DNA of 64,000 nucleotides from Zobellia roscoffensis (lineage in GTDB: Bacteria > Bacteroidota > Bacteroidia > Flavobacteriales > Flavobacteriaceae), in assembly GCF_015330165.1 (NCBI RefSeq), contig NZ_JADDXT010000002.1, positions 1,920,504 to 1,984,503 of the forward strand. The letters are read 5' to 3'. The translations under genes and the position numbers were made by a program. The first letter of the stretch is position 1. Each line of letters opens with the position of its first letter. Below the pieces are notes generated by a model. It had not been told where the DNA came from, searched no databases, and saw only the letters and a program-made list of their open reading frames with translations. This document shows, one piece after another, positions 1-8,446 of the stretch.

Positions 1-224
1 GTACCCATGGCGAAAAAGTAATAATACATGCCTAAGCCCGGTAAGGGCTGCAGCCAATCAAAACCGATAAAGTTGAAAGTGAATTTTGGTTCAATTAGCG
101 TTCTTCTGACCCAGCCAGTTAAAATGGCGCCATAACATTCTAGGGAGACTAGTATTCCGAAAAAAACACGAAAAATAATCAGTTGTGAATTATCGATTTT
201 CGAAAAGAGAAAACGATTCAGCAT
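1..224 (-). CDS. HTTM-domain membrane protein, N-terminal part only
   Basis: The minus strand is open from an ATG at 224 to the window edge (74 codons) and is cut there. The product begins MLNRFLFSKIDNSQ and contains a hydrophobic stretch (LIIFRVFFGILVSLECYG) followed by RRTLIEPKF and FDWLQPLPGLGMYYYFF. This is the usual N-terminus of HTTM (vitamin K-dependent carboxylase-like, horizontally transferred transmembrane) proteins: one membrane segment, then a short loop with an aromatic and proline-rich motif. The ATG directly follows the TAA stop of ribF with no gap, so the two are very likely cotranscribed and translationally coupled. The enzymatic role of bacterial HTTM proteins is poorly known; the family call is by motif. 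Confidence 0.75.
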   Translation of the reverse strand, partial: MLNRFLFSKIDNSQLIIFRVFFGILVSLECYGAILTGWVRRTLIEPKFTFNFIGFDWLQPLPGLGMYYYFFAMG

Positions 225-1151
225 TTATTGTGAGATTAATGCAAGCGAAGTTTGTTTATCTTTTTCAAGCTGTTTTTTTAATGCTTCTACAGATTCAAAT
301 TTATGTTCGTCACGTATGCGGTGCAGAATATCTATCTGTAGTACTTGGCCATAGAGATTTTGGTCAAAATCAAAAAAATTGATTTCAATTGTCTTTTCCT
401 TTCCGGCAACCGTTGGGTTGTAGCCAATATTCATCATGCCGTAGACCGTTTTTTCCAAAATTTCACTTTTTACAACATAAACACCGTTTTTAGGTATTAG
501 CTTGTAAGACTGGGGAATATGTAGGTTGGCTGTAGGAAAACCAATTTGCCTACCTAAGCCTTTTCCTTTTTGAATGGTACCTGTAAGCATATAGTTATAG
601 CCCAAATATGCATTGGCAGTTGTAATATCTCCTTCTTGAAGGGCCTTTCTTATTTTAGTAGAACTCACTGATACTTCGTCTATCTCTTGGGCAGATATTT
701 CTTCCACATCAAAGTCAAAAGTACTTCCAAAGGTTTTTAAGTCAGTAATATTTGCATTTCGGTTTCTGCCAAAACGATGGTCGTAACCAATGATTATTTG
801 CTTTGTGTTTAATTGATTTACCAAATTGTCCCTGACAAATTCTGTGGCAGAAAGTCTAGAAAATTCTTGCGTAAAAGGGTGAATGATTAGTTGGTCCAGA
901 CCTAGAGCTTCTAATATTTTTGTCTTTTCTTCAATTGTATTTAGCAATTTTATGTTCGCATCTTTTTGTAAAACCATACGCGGATGCGGAAAAAAGGTCA
1001 ATACTGTAGACTTAAGATCTAGAGAAGTAGCATTATTAATCAGGCGTTCGAGTATTTTTCTATGACCAATATGAACACCGTCAAAAGTGCCTATGGTAAT
1101 GGCAGTCGGATGCCGTTTATCGTTTTTGGAAATGCTTTGGACTGTTACCAC
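225..1151 (-). CDS. ribF: Bifunctional riboflavin kinase / FAD synthetase RibF
   Basis: 308 residues, normal for RibF. It phosphorylates riboflavin to FMN and adenylates FMN to FAD in the cytoplasm. The N-terminal nucleotidyltransferase domain carries GTFDGVHIGHRKIL (HxGH nucleotide-binding motif) and the IIIGYDHRFGRNR and STKIRKAL segments. The C-terminal riboflavin kinase domain carries GKGLGRQIGFPTANL (the PTAN motif), NGVYVV, MNIGYNPTV and EINFFDFDQNLYG. The start is GTG at 1151: an in-frame stop lies two codons upstream and there is no internal ATG before the first catalytic motif, so an unusual start codon is forced. The downstream HTTM gene begins right at its stop codon. Confidence 0.95.
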   Translation of the reverse strand: MVTVQSISKNDKRHPTAITIGTFDGVHIGHRKILERLINNATSLDLKSTVLTFFPHPRMVLQKDANIKLLNTIEEKTKILEALGLDQLIIHPFTQEFSRLSATEFVRDNLVNQLNTKQIIIGYDHRFGRNRNANITDLKTFGSTFDFDVEEISAQEIDEVSVSSTKIRKALQEGDITTANAYLGYNYMLTGTIQKGKGLGRQIGFPTANLHIPQSYKLIPKNGVYVVKSEILEKTVYGMMNIGYNPTVAGKEKTIEINFFDFDQNLYGQVLQIDILHRIRDEHKFESVEALKKQLEKDKQTSLALISQ

Positions 1152-1174
1152 CTGTTAAAAATAATAAAAAGACT

Positions 1175-1182
1175 TATATTTG
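1175..1182 (+). promoter_or_regulatory. -7 promoter element for the T9SS metalloprotease gene
   Basis: TATATTTG matches the Bacteroidota -7 consensus TAnnTTTG and lies 21 bases before the ATG at 1204. The element sits in the 52-base gap between the divergent ribF and protease genes. No convincing TTG at the -33 position was found, so confidence is moderate. Confidence 0.5.
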
Positions 1183-1203
1183 ATTTTGTTCTAAACCCCC
1201 TTG

Positions 1204-4200
1204 ATGGTTACAAAATTACGTCTTGTTTTTTCAATTACCATAGCATTTCTTTCCTTTTCCGCTTCGGCACAGAGTGAATACTGGGAAAGCACGTCAATGA
1301 AAAAATCTTCCTACAAGAGAGTTTCACAGGGTTTGAGTGCTCATGAAGGAAAAGTTTTTGCTTTGCAGGAAAAACTTTTCAAACAAGATTTAAAAAATTC
1401 TACAACATCTAAAAGTAATTCCAGAATAGTCTATTTCCCCAATTCAAGTGGAGATATGGTGGCCTATAGTGTCCGCGAAACCCCAGTTCTTTCGGAGGAA
1501 CTTTCAAAAAAATATCCAGAAATCAAGTCATTTTCCGGTAGAGCGGTAGATAATCGTGAAGATCGTATAAGATTTAGTATTTCCCAGAAAGATGTACAAG
1601 CTATGATTGTCTCCGCTAAGACCAGTGAAAGCAGTTTCATTGAAAAAGTGGAGGATGATAAATACATGGTGTACTCAAGAAGTGCTAAAACAGAAGATGA
1701 AAGTGATTTTGTATGCAGCACTCAAGAAAAAGTGTTGGCTTTTGGTGCCAGTCTTACGGCAAAGCCCCTAGATGACCGTGTCATTAGAAAATATAGATTG
1801 GCGGTTTCTGCAACTGGAGAATATACAGAATACCATGGAGGTACAGTACCTGATGCCCTAGCCGCAATTAACGCAACATTAACCAGGGTAAACGAAGTTT
1901 TCGAGACTGATTTGGCCGTTCGTTTAGAACTTGTTTCCACTACGGATAAAATTATTTACACTAATGTAAGTACAGATCCTTATAATGGAACATTAAGTAC
2001 TTTGGGGAGTGAAGGGCAGGCTGTTATGACCAGTGAGATTGGTGAAACAAATTATGATATTGGACATGTTTTTCACAAAGGGGAAAACAATGGTAATGCC
2101 GGTTTTATAGGTGCCATCTGCATAACCAATAGAAAAGGTAGCGCTTATTCTTCAAGCTTGACTCCTAAAGGAGATAGATTTGATTTAGATTTTGTGGCCC
2201 ATGAGATGGGGCATCAGTTAGGGGCGAACCATACATGGTCCCATGAGTTTGAAGGTACGCAAGTTCAGGTAGAACCGGGTAGTGGAACCTCTATAATGGG
2301 GTATGCCGGTATTACAGGTGTTAATGATGTTGCTGCTAGAGGAGATGATTATTTTCATTACATCAGTATTAAACAGATTATAGATAACCTAAAGACTAAG
2401 ACTTGTGGTGAGGTAACGGGAATTTCTAATATGGCCCCTGTAGTTGCAGATCTTGATGATTATGTGATTCCAAAATCTACGGCTTTTGTGTTAGAGGGTA
2501 GTGCCTCTGATCCAGATGCTACCGATGTGTTAACGTATACTTGGGAGCAGATAGATAACGGAGTTGTTACGCAAGCATCTTTTGGTCCAAACAATGCAAG
2601 TGGAGCAAATTTTAGGTCTAAATTGCCAAGTTTGGCTCCGGTGCGATATTTTCCAATGCTTTCTCAAGTAGTTAAAGGTAACTTAACCCAGACTTTTCCA
2701 ACAAGAGGCTCGGCCTGGGAAACGGTTTCCGATGTTGAAAGAGAAATGAATTTTGCTTTTAGTGTGAGAGACAATGCACCCGGAGGAGGGCAGGTAGTAT
2801 CAGAATTAATGAATATTGCCGTAGTAAATAGTGCAGGACCTTTTCAGGTTACGTCACAGGCCACTACTGAAACCTATGTTGCTGGTGAAATGATGCAAAT
2901 AGAATGGGATGTAGCGGGTACGGATGTGTTACCTGTTGCTACTAAAAATGTGGATATTAGCCTTTCTATTGATGGTGGGGTAACTTTTACGATACCCTTG
3001 GCGTCCGGAGTGGTTAATGATGGGGCTCACAAAATAGTAGTTCCTGGTATGCCTACCGCGGAAGCACGTATTATGATTAAGGCATCTGACAATATTTATT
3101 ATGCTGTGAATTCAACTGATTTTACTATAGAGGCCTCTCCGTTTGTTATGAACTTTTCTGGTTTAGAATATGAAGCCTGCCATTTTGATGACCTCGTAAT
3201 TCCATTTATTTATGAGACCTATTTAGGTTTTGATGAAGAAGTTACTTTTGAAGTGACCGATGCGCCCGAAAATTTAGGAGTTACTTTTGCGCCAAGTAGC
3301 GTCTCGCTAGATGGAACAGAAGTGAATCTAATCCTTGAGAATACTGAAAATGTTCCAGAAGGGTCTTATTCATTAACGGTTTCAGCAGTTTCTGCAAGTG
3401 TTTCAAAAGAAATTACATTAGACCTTAAAATATATGATACCGACTTTCCAACGGTCGAGCTAACAACACCGGCAAATAATTTGATTGATGCGGCAACAAC
3501 AGAACTGTTGCAGTGGGAAGAAAATGCATCATATACTTCGTATGAAGTTCATATTGCTACGGATAGTGGGTTTGCCAATCTCGTAGAGTTGGTTACGGTA
3601 ACTACCAATAGTTACGTTCCCACAGAACTGAACAATAAAGTAACGTATTACTGGCGAGTAAAACCCTTGAATGTATGTGGCGAAGGAGATTTCAGCGCTG
3701 TTCAAGAGTTTACCACAATTCAAGTAGATTGTGCCAACAAACCGGCAAGAGACCTGCCATTGGAAATTAGCGCTACAGAAAGGACAACGGTGATTTCTAA
3801 GATTGCCTTTTTTGAAGATTTGAAGGTAGATGATATTAATGTAAAGCTGAATATTGACCATGAGTATCTAGAAGATTTGGTGGTCACTCTTACCTCACCT
3901 TCTAATACTGTGGTTCCATTAATTACCAGTTCATGTGGTAATCTGAAGAATGTAGACGCAACTTTTGATGATGATGCTAGTAGTTTTGTATGTGGAACAA
4001 CAGCCGTAACGGCAATAAAAGGAACCGTAAAACCGCTTGGATCGTTAAGTTCATTTAAAGGGGAGTCCATATTAGGAGAATGGATCTTAACTGTTGTGGA
4101 TAATGCCTCTAGAGATGGAGGGGTTGTAAACGAATTTGCCTTGGATATTTGTGTAGAAGGTGAGTTTAGACCAGATGTTGATAATGATGGTGTTTTTGAT

Positions 4201-4989
4201 GATGGAGATGATTTATGTCTTAACACACCAGCAGGAGCAGAGGTAGATTCTTCTGGTTGTGAGGTGCATCGTTTTGCTGCAAGTAATTTTGAAATTACGG
4301 TGGAAAGTGAGTCATGTAGGAATAATGATGATGGGGCTATATCTATAAGTGCTTCAATGCCATTGGATTATAATATAGTTATTTCTGGTAATGGAGTGGA
4401 GGTTACTCAAACGTTTACAGATGCCTTTTCTTTATCAAATTTAAACTCAGGCGTATACTCGTTATGTGTAAATGCTTCAGGTGATGGATTTGATTATGAG
4501 CCATTTTGTGCACAAGTAACAATTTCACAGCCGGATCCGTTGGGTGTTTCCTCTTCTGTGTCTTTAGATGGAAAACAGTTGTTGCTTTCTATGGAGGGAG
4601 CAGATTTATATACAATCGAATTAAATGGAGATATTGTACTAACAGATAAATCAGAAATTACATTGGATCTTAAATCAGGAGGTAATTTACTTCGTGTATC
4701 TACTGGGCTTCCGTGTCAAGGTACATATGAAGACAGCTTTTTTGTAGGGAGCGAACCTATGGTGTTTCCTAATCCTTTTAATCATAGTACAAGAATGCTG
4801 TTAGGCGCATCAACAGAAAAAGTAAAAATAGATATCTTTACTATAGGTGGGGCATTGGTTAAGAGCCAGCAGGGTACACCAAGGGGTGGTGGAATAGATT
4901 TAGATTTTACATCGTTGCATTCCGGAATTTATATAGTGAGGGTTACAGGTGAAACCATTGAGGGAACGGTTAAAGTAATAAAACGATGA
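1204..4989 (+). CDS. Secreted reprolysin-like zinc metalloprotease with P-domain and T9SS sorting domain
   Basis: About 1261 residues. A signal peptide (ending SFSASA-Q near residue 23) is followed by a propeptide-like region, then an M12B-type catalytic domain with HEMGHQLGANH (zinc ligands and Glu at about residues 333-343) and the Met-turn SGTSIMGYAG about 30 residues later. Further on come cadherin/Ig-like segments, a fibronectin III-like segment (about 750-840), a proprotein-convertase P-domain (about 845-990, LEDLVVTLTSPSNT) and a C-terminal type A T9SS sorting domain (PNPFNHSTRMLLG to the end). It should cross the outer membrane by type IX secretion and degrade protein outside the cell. 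The ATG at 1204 is preferred over the adjacent TTG at 1201. The last codons overlap the next lipoprotein gene by four bases (ATGA). Confidence 0.93.
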   Translation: MVTKLRLVFSITIAFLSFSASAQSEYWESTSMKKSSYKRVSQGLSAHEGKVFALQEKLFKQDLKNSTTSKSNSRIVYFPNSSGDMVAYSVRETPVLSEELSKKYPEIKSFSGRAVDNREDRIRFSISQKDVQAMIVSAKTSESSFIEKVEDDKYMVYSRSAKTEDESDFVCSTQEKVLAFGASLTAKPLDDRVIRKYRLAVSATGEYTEYHGGTVPDALAAINATLTRVNEVFETDLAVRLELVSTTDKIIYTNVSTDPYNGTLSTLGSEGQAVMTSEIGETNYDIGHVFHKGENNGNAGFIGAICITNRKGSAYSSSLTPKGDRFDLDFVAHEMGHQLGANHTWSHEFEGTQVQVEPGSGTSIMGYAGITGVNDVAARGDDYFHYISIKQIIDNLKTKTCGEVTGISNMAPVVADLDDYVIPKSTAFVLEGSASDPDATDVLTYTWEQIDNGVVTQASFGPNNASGANFRSKLPSLAPVRYFPMLSQVVKGNLTQTFPTRGSAWETVSDVEREMNFAFSVRDNAPGGGQVVSELMNIAVVNSAGPFQVTSQATTETYVAGEMMQIEWDVAGTDVLPVATKNVDISLSIDGGVTFTIPLASGVVNDGAHKIVVPGMPTAEARIMIKASDNIYYAVNSTDFTIEASPFVMNFSGLEYEACHFDDLVIPFIYETYLGFDEEVTFEVTDAPENLGVTFAPSSVSLDGTEVNLILENTENVPEGSYSLTVSAVSASVSKEITLDLKIYDTDFPTVELTTPANNLIDAATTELLQWEENASYTSYEVHIATDSGFANLVELVTVTTNSYVPTELNNKVTYYWRVKPLNVCGEGDFSAVQEFTTIQVDCANKPARDLPLEISATERTTVISKIAFFEDLKVDDINVKLNIDHEYLEDLVVTLTSPSNTVVPLITSSCGNLKNVDATFDDDASSFVCGTTAVTAIKGTVKPLGSLSSFKGESILGEWILTVVDNASRDGGVVNEFALDICVEGEFRPDVDNDGVFDDGDDLCLNTPAGAEVDSSGCEVHRFAASNFEITVESESCRNNDDGAISISASMPLDYNIVISGNGVEVTQTFTDAFSLSNLNSGVYSLCVNASGDGFDYEPFCAQVTISQPDPLGVSSSVSLDGKQLLLSMEGADLYTIELNGDIVLTDKSEITLDLKSGGNLLRVSTGLPCQGTYEDSFFVGSEPMVFPNPFNHSTRMLLGASTEKVKIDIFTIGGALVKSQQGTPRGGGIDLDFTSLHSGIYIVRVTGETIEGTVKVIKR

Positions 4990-5666
4990 GAATACTAGCT
5001 TTTATGGTATTGGGTGTAGTGCTCTTTTCGGGTTGTAAAAAAGACTCGCCAAAAGCACCGGAAAAGGTTGATTTGATTGCTCCTGCTAAGAATTCAGAGT
5101 GCACGCCTGTTCAAAGTGATGGTGATAGTAGTAGCATTGTTCGGTTCACTTGGGGTGCTTCAGACTTTACGGAAAGTTACGTGCTTCATGTAACTAACTT
5201 AACTACGGGAACGGTACAGTCTAAAAATACGACCAACACTATAGAAACGTTGTCATTAACCAAAGGCACGCCGTTTTCTTGGGTAGTTGAATCAAAAAAT
5301 TCAGAAATTACAAACTCAACAAGTAGTGATTCTTGGTTGTTCTATAATCCGGGGTCTCAAATTAGTCACGTTCCTTTTCCGGCAGAATTGACTTTTCCTG
5401 TACAGGGCTCAACAGCCTTTAAGGATGTTAATGGCCAAATAGAACTAAAATGGTCAGGGAATGATTTAGACGATGATATAGAGAGTTATGGGGTGTATTT
5501 TTCTGATGAAAATCCGCCTACAACGTTATTGCGAACAACAGATGCTGGAGTCAAAGAGTTAACAGTAGGAGTCACCTCTAATAAGGTCTATTTTTGGAAA
5601 GTAGTAACAACAGATGCAGAAGGAAATATTTCAACCAGTGCTGTTTCAGAATTCAAGACCCGTTAA
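4986..5666 (+). CDS. Lipoprotein with two fibronectin III-like repeats
   Basis: 226 residues with a lipoprotein signal (MRILAFMVLGVVLFSGCKK, lipobox FSGC). The mature part has two Ig/FN3-like units, about residues 28-120 and 130-226, each containing LxxPxxxS and a WxxSD/WSGND pattern and ending in a YFWKVVTTDAEGN-type strand. A similar FN3-like unit (LTTPANNLIDAATTELLQW) is present in the upstream metalloprotease. The start codon overlaps the protease stop (ATGA), so the pair is translationally coupled and the lipoprotein probably acts with the protease at the cell surface, for example as a binding partner. No enzymatic motif was seen. It converges with pth and overlaps its end by 14 bases. 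Confidence 0.8.
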   Translation: MRILAFMVLGVVLFSGCKKDSPKAPEKVDLIAPAKNSECTPVQSDGDSSSIVRFTWGASDFTESYVLHVTNLTTGTVQSKNTTNTIETLSLTKGTPFSWVVESKNSEITNSTSSDSWLFYNPGSQISHVPFPAELTFPVQGSTAFKDVNGQIELKWSGNDLDDDIESYGVYFSDENPPTTLLRTTDAGVKELTVGVTSNKVYFWKVVTTDAEGNISTSAVSEFKTR

Positions 5667-6282
5667 ATTGGTTCATGGTACGGGCAACACCTGCAAGAAC
5701 AAAAGATTGAATTAGTTCAGTGGTTTTTTCGTAGCGTTCGTTAAGAGTATTTTTTTCTGTTTCGCTCCATTCTCCCAAAACGTATTCAACCTGTCTTCCT
5801 TTTCCAAAATCTGCACCCACACCAAATCTAAGTCGGTTGTAGTTTGCAGTTTGTAGTACGTTCTGAATATCTTTTAGACCGTTGTGGCCTCCGTTGCTCC
5901 CCTTTGTTTTTAATCGTAAGGTTCCAAATTCTAGATTAATATCATCAGTAACTACAAGTATATTTTCTAAAGGAATATTTTCCTTATCCATCCAATACTT
6001 TAAGGCTTTTCCGCTAAGGTTCATATAGGTAGATGGTTTAAGGCAAAGGACACTGCGCCCTTTAATTTTAAAAACACCTACATCACCTAATTTTACGGTA
6101 TCAAAAGAAAAATCCAATGTTTTGGCAAGTGCATCTAATACTTTAAATCCAATATTATGACGGGTTTCAGTATACTCGCTGCCAATGTTTCCAAGGCCAA
6201 TAATCAGGTATTTTTTCATGCTATCTGTTTCTTCTAGAACACTTTTGTTCTTGTTGAAAATTGATTTTATAAATTGAAACAT
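5653..6282 (-). CDS. pth: Peptidyl-tRNA hydrolase
   Basis: 209 residues. It releases peptides from prematurely dropped peptidyl-tRNA in the cytoplasm. Visible motifs are GLGNIGSEYTETRHNIGF (with the catalytic His in RHNIG), KPSTYMNLSG, VVTDDINLEFG (catalytic-site Asp) and GSNGGHNGLKDI. The first 21 residues precede the usual MKKYLIIGLGN start. They are lysine-rich and I believe such a short extension occurs in other flavobacterial Pth proteins, so the longer form is kept; the ATG at 6219 is the alternative. The gene follows rplY on the same strand but is separated from it by a strong hairpin terminator, and its 3' end overlaps the convergent lipoprotein gene. Confidence 0.93.
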   Translation of the reverse strand: MFQFIKSIFNKNKSVLEETDSMKKYLIIGLGNIGSEYTETRHNIGFKVLDALAKTLDFSFDTVKLGDVGVFKIKGRSVLCLKPSTYMNLSGKALKYWMDKENIPLENILVVTDDINLEFGTLRLKTKGSNGGHNGLKDIQNVLQTANYNRLRFGVGADFGKGRQVEYVLGEWSETEKNTLNERYEKTTELIQSFVLAGVARTMNQFNGS

Positions 6283-6370
6283 AATACGAAGTTTTATAGA
6301 GTATTAGTGTTCTAGGTACGATTATGCTCTAACGTAAATACAAGTTGCAAACTTAAAGTTGTAAAAATAC

Positions 6371-6398
6371 AAAAGCGCCCTAATTTAGGGCGCTTTTT
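6371..6398 (-). terminator. Intrinsic terminator of the prs-rplY unit
   Basis: An inverted repeat AGCGCCCTAA/TTAGGGCGCT with a very short loop is followed on the minus strand by a T-rich tail. It sits 20 bases after the rplY stop codon, between rplY and pth. Confidence 0.85.
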
Positions 6399-6417
6399 AT
6401 AAAACTTCAATTGAAAT

Positions 6418-7050
6418 TTATTCTTGGCTTTCTCCGCCTTCAGCTGCTGCTTCTGTAGCTTCGCCTTCTTCTCCTTCAAGTTCTTCATCGTCATCAACGG
6501 CCACTGCTGTACGCTGAGTTTTAACTTGAACAACTACTGTAGTTTCTGGGTGTAAGATTGTAAACTCATCGTTCAACAAAGATTCAACAGTAATGTTGTC
6601 ACCAATTTTTAATTTTGATATATCAATATCAAAATAATCAGGCAAGTTGTCTGGAAGTGCTTTAATGGTAAGTTTTCTCTTTCTAAAAAGTAAACGTCCA
6701 CCAGCTCTAACACCAGGTGCATTACCTTCTAAACGAACAGGAATGTTCATGGTAACTTCTTTGTCATCAAAAAGTTGGTAAAAATCAATATGCAAAATTT
6801 TATCAGTCACTGGGTGAAACTGAATGTCTTGCATAATTGCTTTTACTTTACCACTTCCTAAGTCAACCTTTACGGTATGTGCGGCTGGGGTGTAAACTAA
6901 ATCTCTGAACGCTAACTCTTCTGCTGAAAAGTGTAGTGGTTTTTCCCCTCCGTATATAACGCAAGGAACCTGTCCAGCATTACGTAGGGCTTTCGTTGCC
7001 TTCTTGCCCACGCTTTCTCTTTCTGATCCTTTAATTTTAATTGACTTCAT
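6418..7050 (-). CDS. rplY: 50S ribosomal protein L25 / general stress protein Ctc
   Basis: 210 residues, the long (TL5/Ctc) form. The N-terminal L25 beta-barrel (about 1-95, SIKIKGSERESVGKKATKALRNAG and VPCVIYGG) binds 5S rRNA. The C-terminal TL5 domain (about 96-185) contains KEVTMNIPVRLEGNAPGVRAGG and LPDYFDIDISKLKIGD. A highly acidic low-complexity tail (VDDDEELEGEEGEATEAAAE) ends the protein. It lies 49 bases after prs on the same strand, the usual prs-rplY arrangement, and the hairpin at 6371-6398 ends the unit. Confidence 0.95.
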   Translation of the reverse strand: MKSIKIKGSERESVGKKATKALRNAGQVPCVIYGGEKPLHFSAEELAFRDLVYTPAAHTVKVDLGSGKVKAIMQDIQFHPVTDKILHIDFYQLFDDKEVTMNIPVRLEGNAPGVRAGGRLLFRKRKLTIKALPDNLPDYFDIDISKLKIGDNITVESLLNDEFTILHPETTVVVQVKTQRTAVAVDDDEELEGEEGEATEAAAEGGESQE

Positions 7051-7099
7051 TATATGATTTAAAAAATTAATACTCGTAATTGAAGTAGCTCCTAAAGGG

Positions 7100-8041
7100 C
7101 TACATTAAAAATTTTGATGCAATTGATGTGTTGTGATGTACCCTATGCATTACATCTGCAAAAAGCTCGGCACAACTTAATACTTTAACTTTGTCCGAAT
7201 CTTGTTTTGCCGGAATAGAATCGGTTACGATCAATTCAAGCAATTTCGATTTTTCTATTTTTTCATACGCGTCACCGGACAAAAGGGCGTGTGTTGTAAT
7301 AGCCCTAACGCTCAATGCACCTCTTTCCATCATTAAATCTGCAGCTTTGGTCAGTGTTCCAGCAGTATCTACCATGTCATCTACTAAGACTACGTTTTTA
7401 CCCTGAACATCACCAATTAGCTCCATGTGCGATATTACATTTGCTTTAGCTCTTTGTTTGTAACAAATAACAACATCACAACTCAATGCTTTTGAATAGG
7501 CGTAGGCTCTTTTGGACCCCCCCATATCAGGTGATGCAATAGTTAGGTTATCTAGTTTTAAACTTTTGAGGTATGGCAAAAACATGGTAGAAGCAAATAG
7601 ATGATCAACAGGTCTTTCAAAAAAGCCCTGAATTTGATCGGCATGCAAATCCATTGTAATTATGCGTGTGGCACCAGCTGCTTCAAGCATTTTTGCAATT
7701 AACTTGGCTGCAATTGGTACTCTTGGCTTATCTTTTCTGTCTTGTCTGGCCCATCCAAAATAAGGCATTACAGCGGTAATGTGTCTTGCCGATGCACGTT
7801 TTGCAGCATCGAGCATCAACAACATTTCCATTAAATTCTCTGAACTTGGATTAGTAGAACCAATTATAAAAATACGTGTTCCTCGTACGGACTCCTCAAA
7901 GGAAGGTTGAAACTCTCCGTCACTGTACCTAGAGAAGAGTACGTTGCCTAATTCGGCACCATAAGATTTGGCGATTTTACGTGCCAAATCAGTACTCTGT
8001 GTACAAGCGAAAATTTTAGGTTCGGGAACTTGGTAGGCCAT
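7100..8041 (-). CDS. prs: Ribose-phosphate pyrophosphokinase (PRPP synthetase)
   Basis: 313 residues, full family length. It makes PRPP from ribose 5-phosphate and ATP for nucleotide, histidine and tryptophan synthesis. Motifs seen: FSRYSDGEFQPSFEESVRG (ATP-binding flexible region), PYFGWARQDRKDKPR, TMDLHADQIQGFF (metal-binding HxxQ), and the PRPP loop VVLVDDMVDTAGTLTKAA. It starts at the ATG at 8041 and has a good -7 element upstream (8094-8101, minus strand). It leads a two-gene unit with rplY. Confidence 0.97.
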   Translation of the reverse strand: MAYQVPEPKIFACTQSTDLARKIAKSYGAELGNVLFSRYSDGEFQPSFEESVRGTRIFIIGSTNPSSENLMEMLLMLDAAKRASARHITAVMPYFGWARQDRKDKPRVPIAAKLIAKMLEAAGATRIITMDLHADQIQGFFERPVDHLFASTMFLPYLKSLKLDNLTIASPDMGGSKRAYAYSKALSCDVVICYKQRAKANVISHMELIGDVQGKNVVLVDDMVDTAGTLTKAADLMMERGALSVRAITTHALLSGDAYEKIEKSKLLELIVTDSIPAKQDSDKVKVLSCAELFADVMHRVHHNTSIASKFLM

Positions 8042-8093
8042 GGGTAACGTATTGTTAGCTAGTTTATTGACAAGTCGTTTTATTAGCGAGGTG

Positions 8094-8101
8094 CAAATTT
8101 A
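8094..8101 (-). promoter_or_regulatory. -7 promoter element for prs
   Basis: Read on the minus strand this is TAAATTTG, an exact TAnnTTTG match, 52 bases before the prs start codon. The -33 element was not clear. Confidence 0.5.
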
Positions 8102-8147
8102 GACATTTATTTGTGTTGCTAAAGAATAAATGTTGTTATTTTTTACG

Positions 8148-8175
8148 TTGGAAACGAAAAAAATATTTACTTTTG
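8148..8175 (+). promoter_or_regulatory. Promoter of tRNA-Leu (TTG -33, TACTTTTG -7)
   Basis: TTG at 8148-8150 and TACTTTTG at 8168-8175 are separated by 17 bases, matching the Bacteroidota sigma-ABfr-type consensus (TTG, 17-23 bases, TAnnTTTG). Transcription would begin a few bases before the tRNA at 8191. Confidence 0.7.
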
Positions 8176-8190
8176 CAGTCCAATTTTAAT

Positions 8191-8271
8191 GCTCGAGTGG
8201 CGGAACTGGTAGACGCGCTGGATTCAAAATCCAGTTCCTTTGGAGTGCGGGTTCGATTCCCGCCTCGAGTA
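8191..8271 (+). tRNA. tRNA-Leu (anticodon CAA)
   Basis: The cloverleaf is complete: a 7-bp acceptor GCTCGAG/CTCGAGT (one G-T pair), D-arm TGGCGGAACTGGTAGACGC, anticodon stem CTGGA/TCCAG around loop TTCAAAA giving anticodon CAA, and T-arm GCGGG-TTCGATT-CCCGC. The discriminator is A. The variable arm (TTCCTTTGGAGT region) is of the longer class II type. CCA is not fully encoded. It decodes UUG. Confidence 0.95.
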
Positions 8272-8283
8272 CAGATTTAAAAG

Positions 8284-8314
8284 AAAAAGCTGAGATGTAT
8301 TCTTGGCTTTTTTT
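8284..8314 (+). terminator. Terminator after tRNA-Leu
   Basis: AAAAAGC and GCTTTTT form a hairpin stem followed by a run of seven Ts, 13 bases after the tRNA. Confidence 0.6.
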
Positions 8315-8401
8315 ATGCTCTATACTAGGGTGTTAGAAAAGATGGGGAATATGCATGATATATAGAGCATAAGTATATGTGATGCTGAATGATTAAAATT
8401 G

Positions 8402-8419
8402 TTACCGAACGTTTGGTAA
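8402..8419 (+). promoter_or_regulatory. TetR operator copy 1 (tetR promoter)
   Basis: TTACCGAACGTTTGGTAA is an 18-bp palindrome with 8 of 9 half-site positions matching. It overlaps the -33 TTG (8413-8415) of the promoter whose -7 box TACATTTG lies at 8435-8442 (19-base spacer), a position expected for repression. An identical 18-mer in the same orientation precedes the DUF1348 gene (56760-56777), and a close variant lies at 9029-9046. Confidence 0.8.
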
Positions 8420-8434
8420 ATAAAATAAATAACT

Positions 8435-8442
8435 TACATTTG
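8435..8442 (+). promoter_or_regulatory. -7 promoter element of tetR; predicts a leaderless mRNA
   Basis: TACATTTG is an exact TAnnTTTG match. Only four bases separate it from the ATG at 8447, so transcription should start at or next to the first codon. Confidence 0.65.
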
Positions 8443-8446
8443 CCTT

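Noticed and set aside
3529..4226. Long open frames on the minus strand opposite the metalloprotease
   Set aside because: Shadow frames; the plus strand encodes recognisable FN3 and P-domain segments there.
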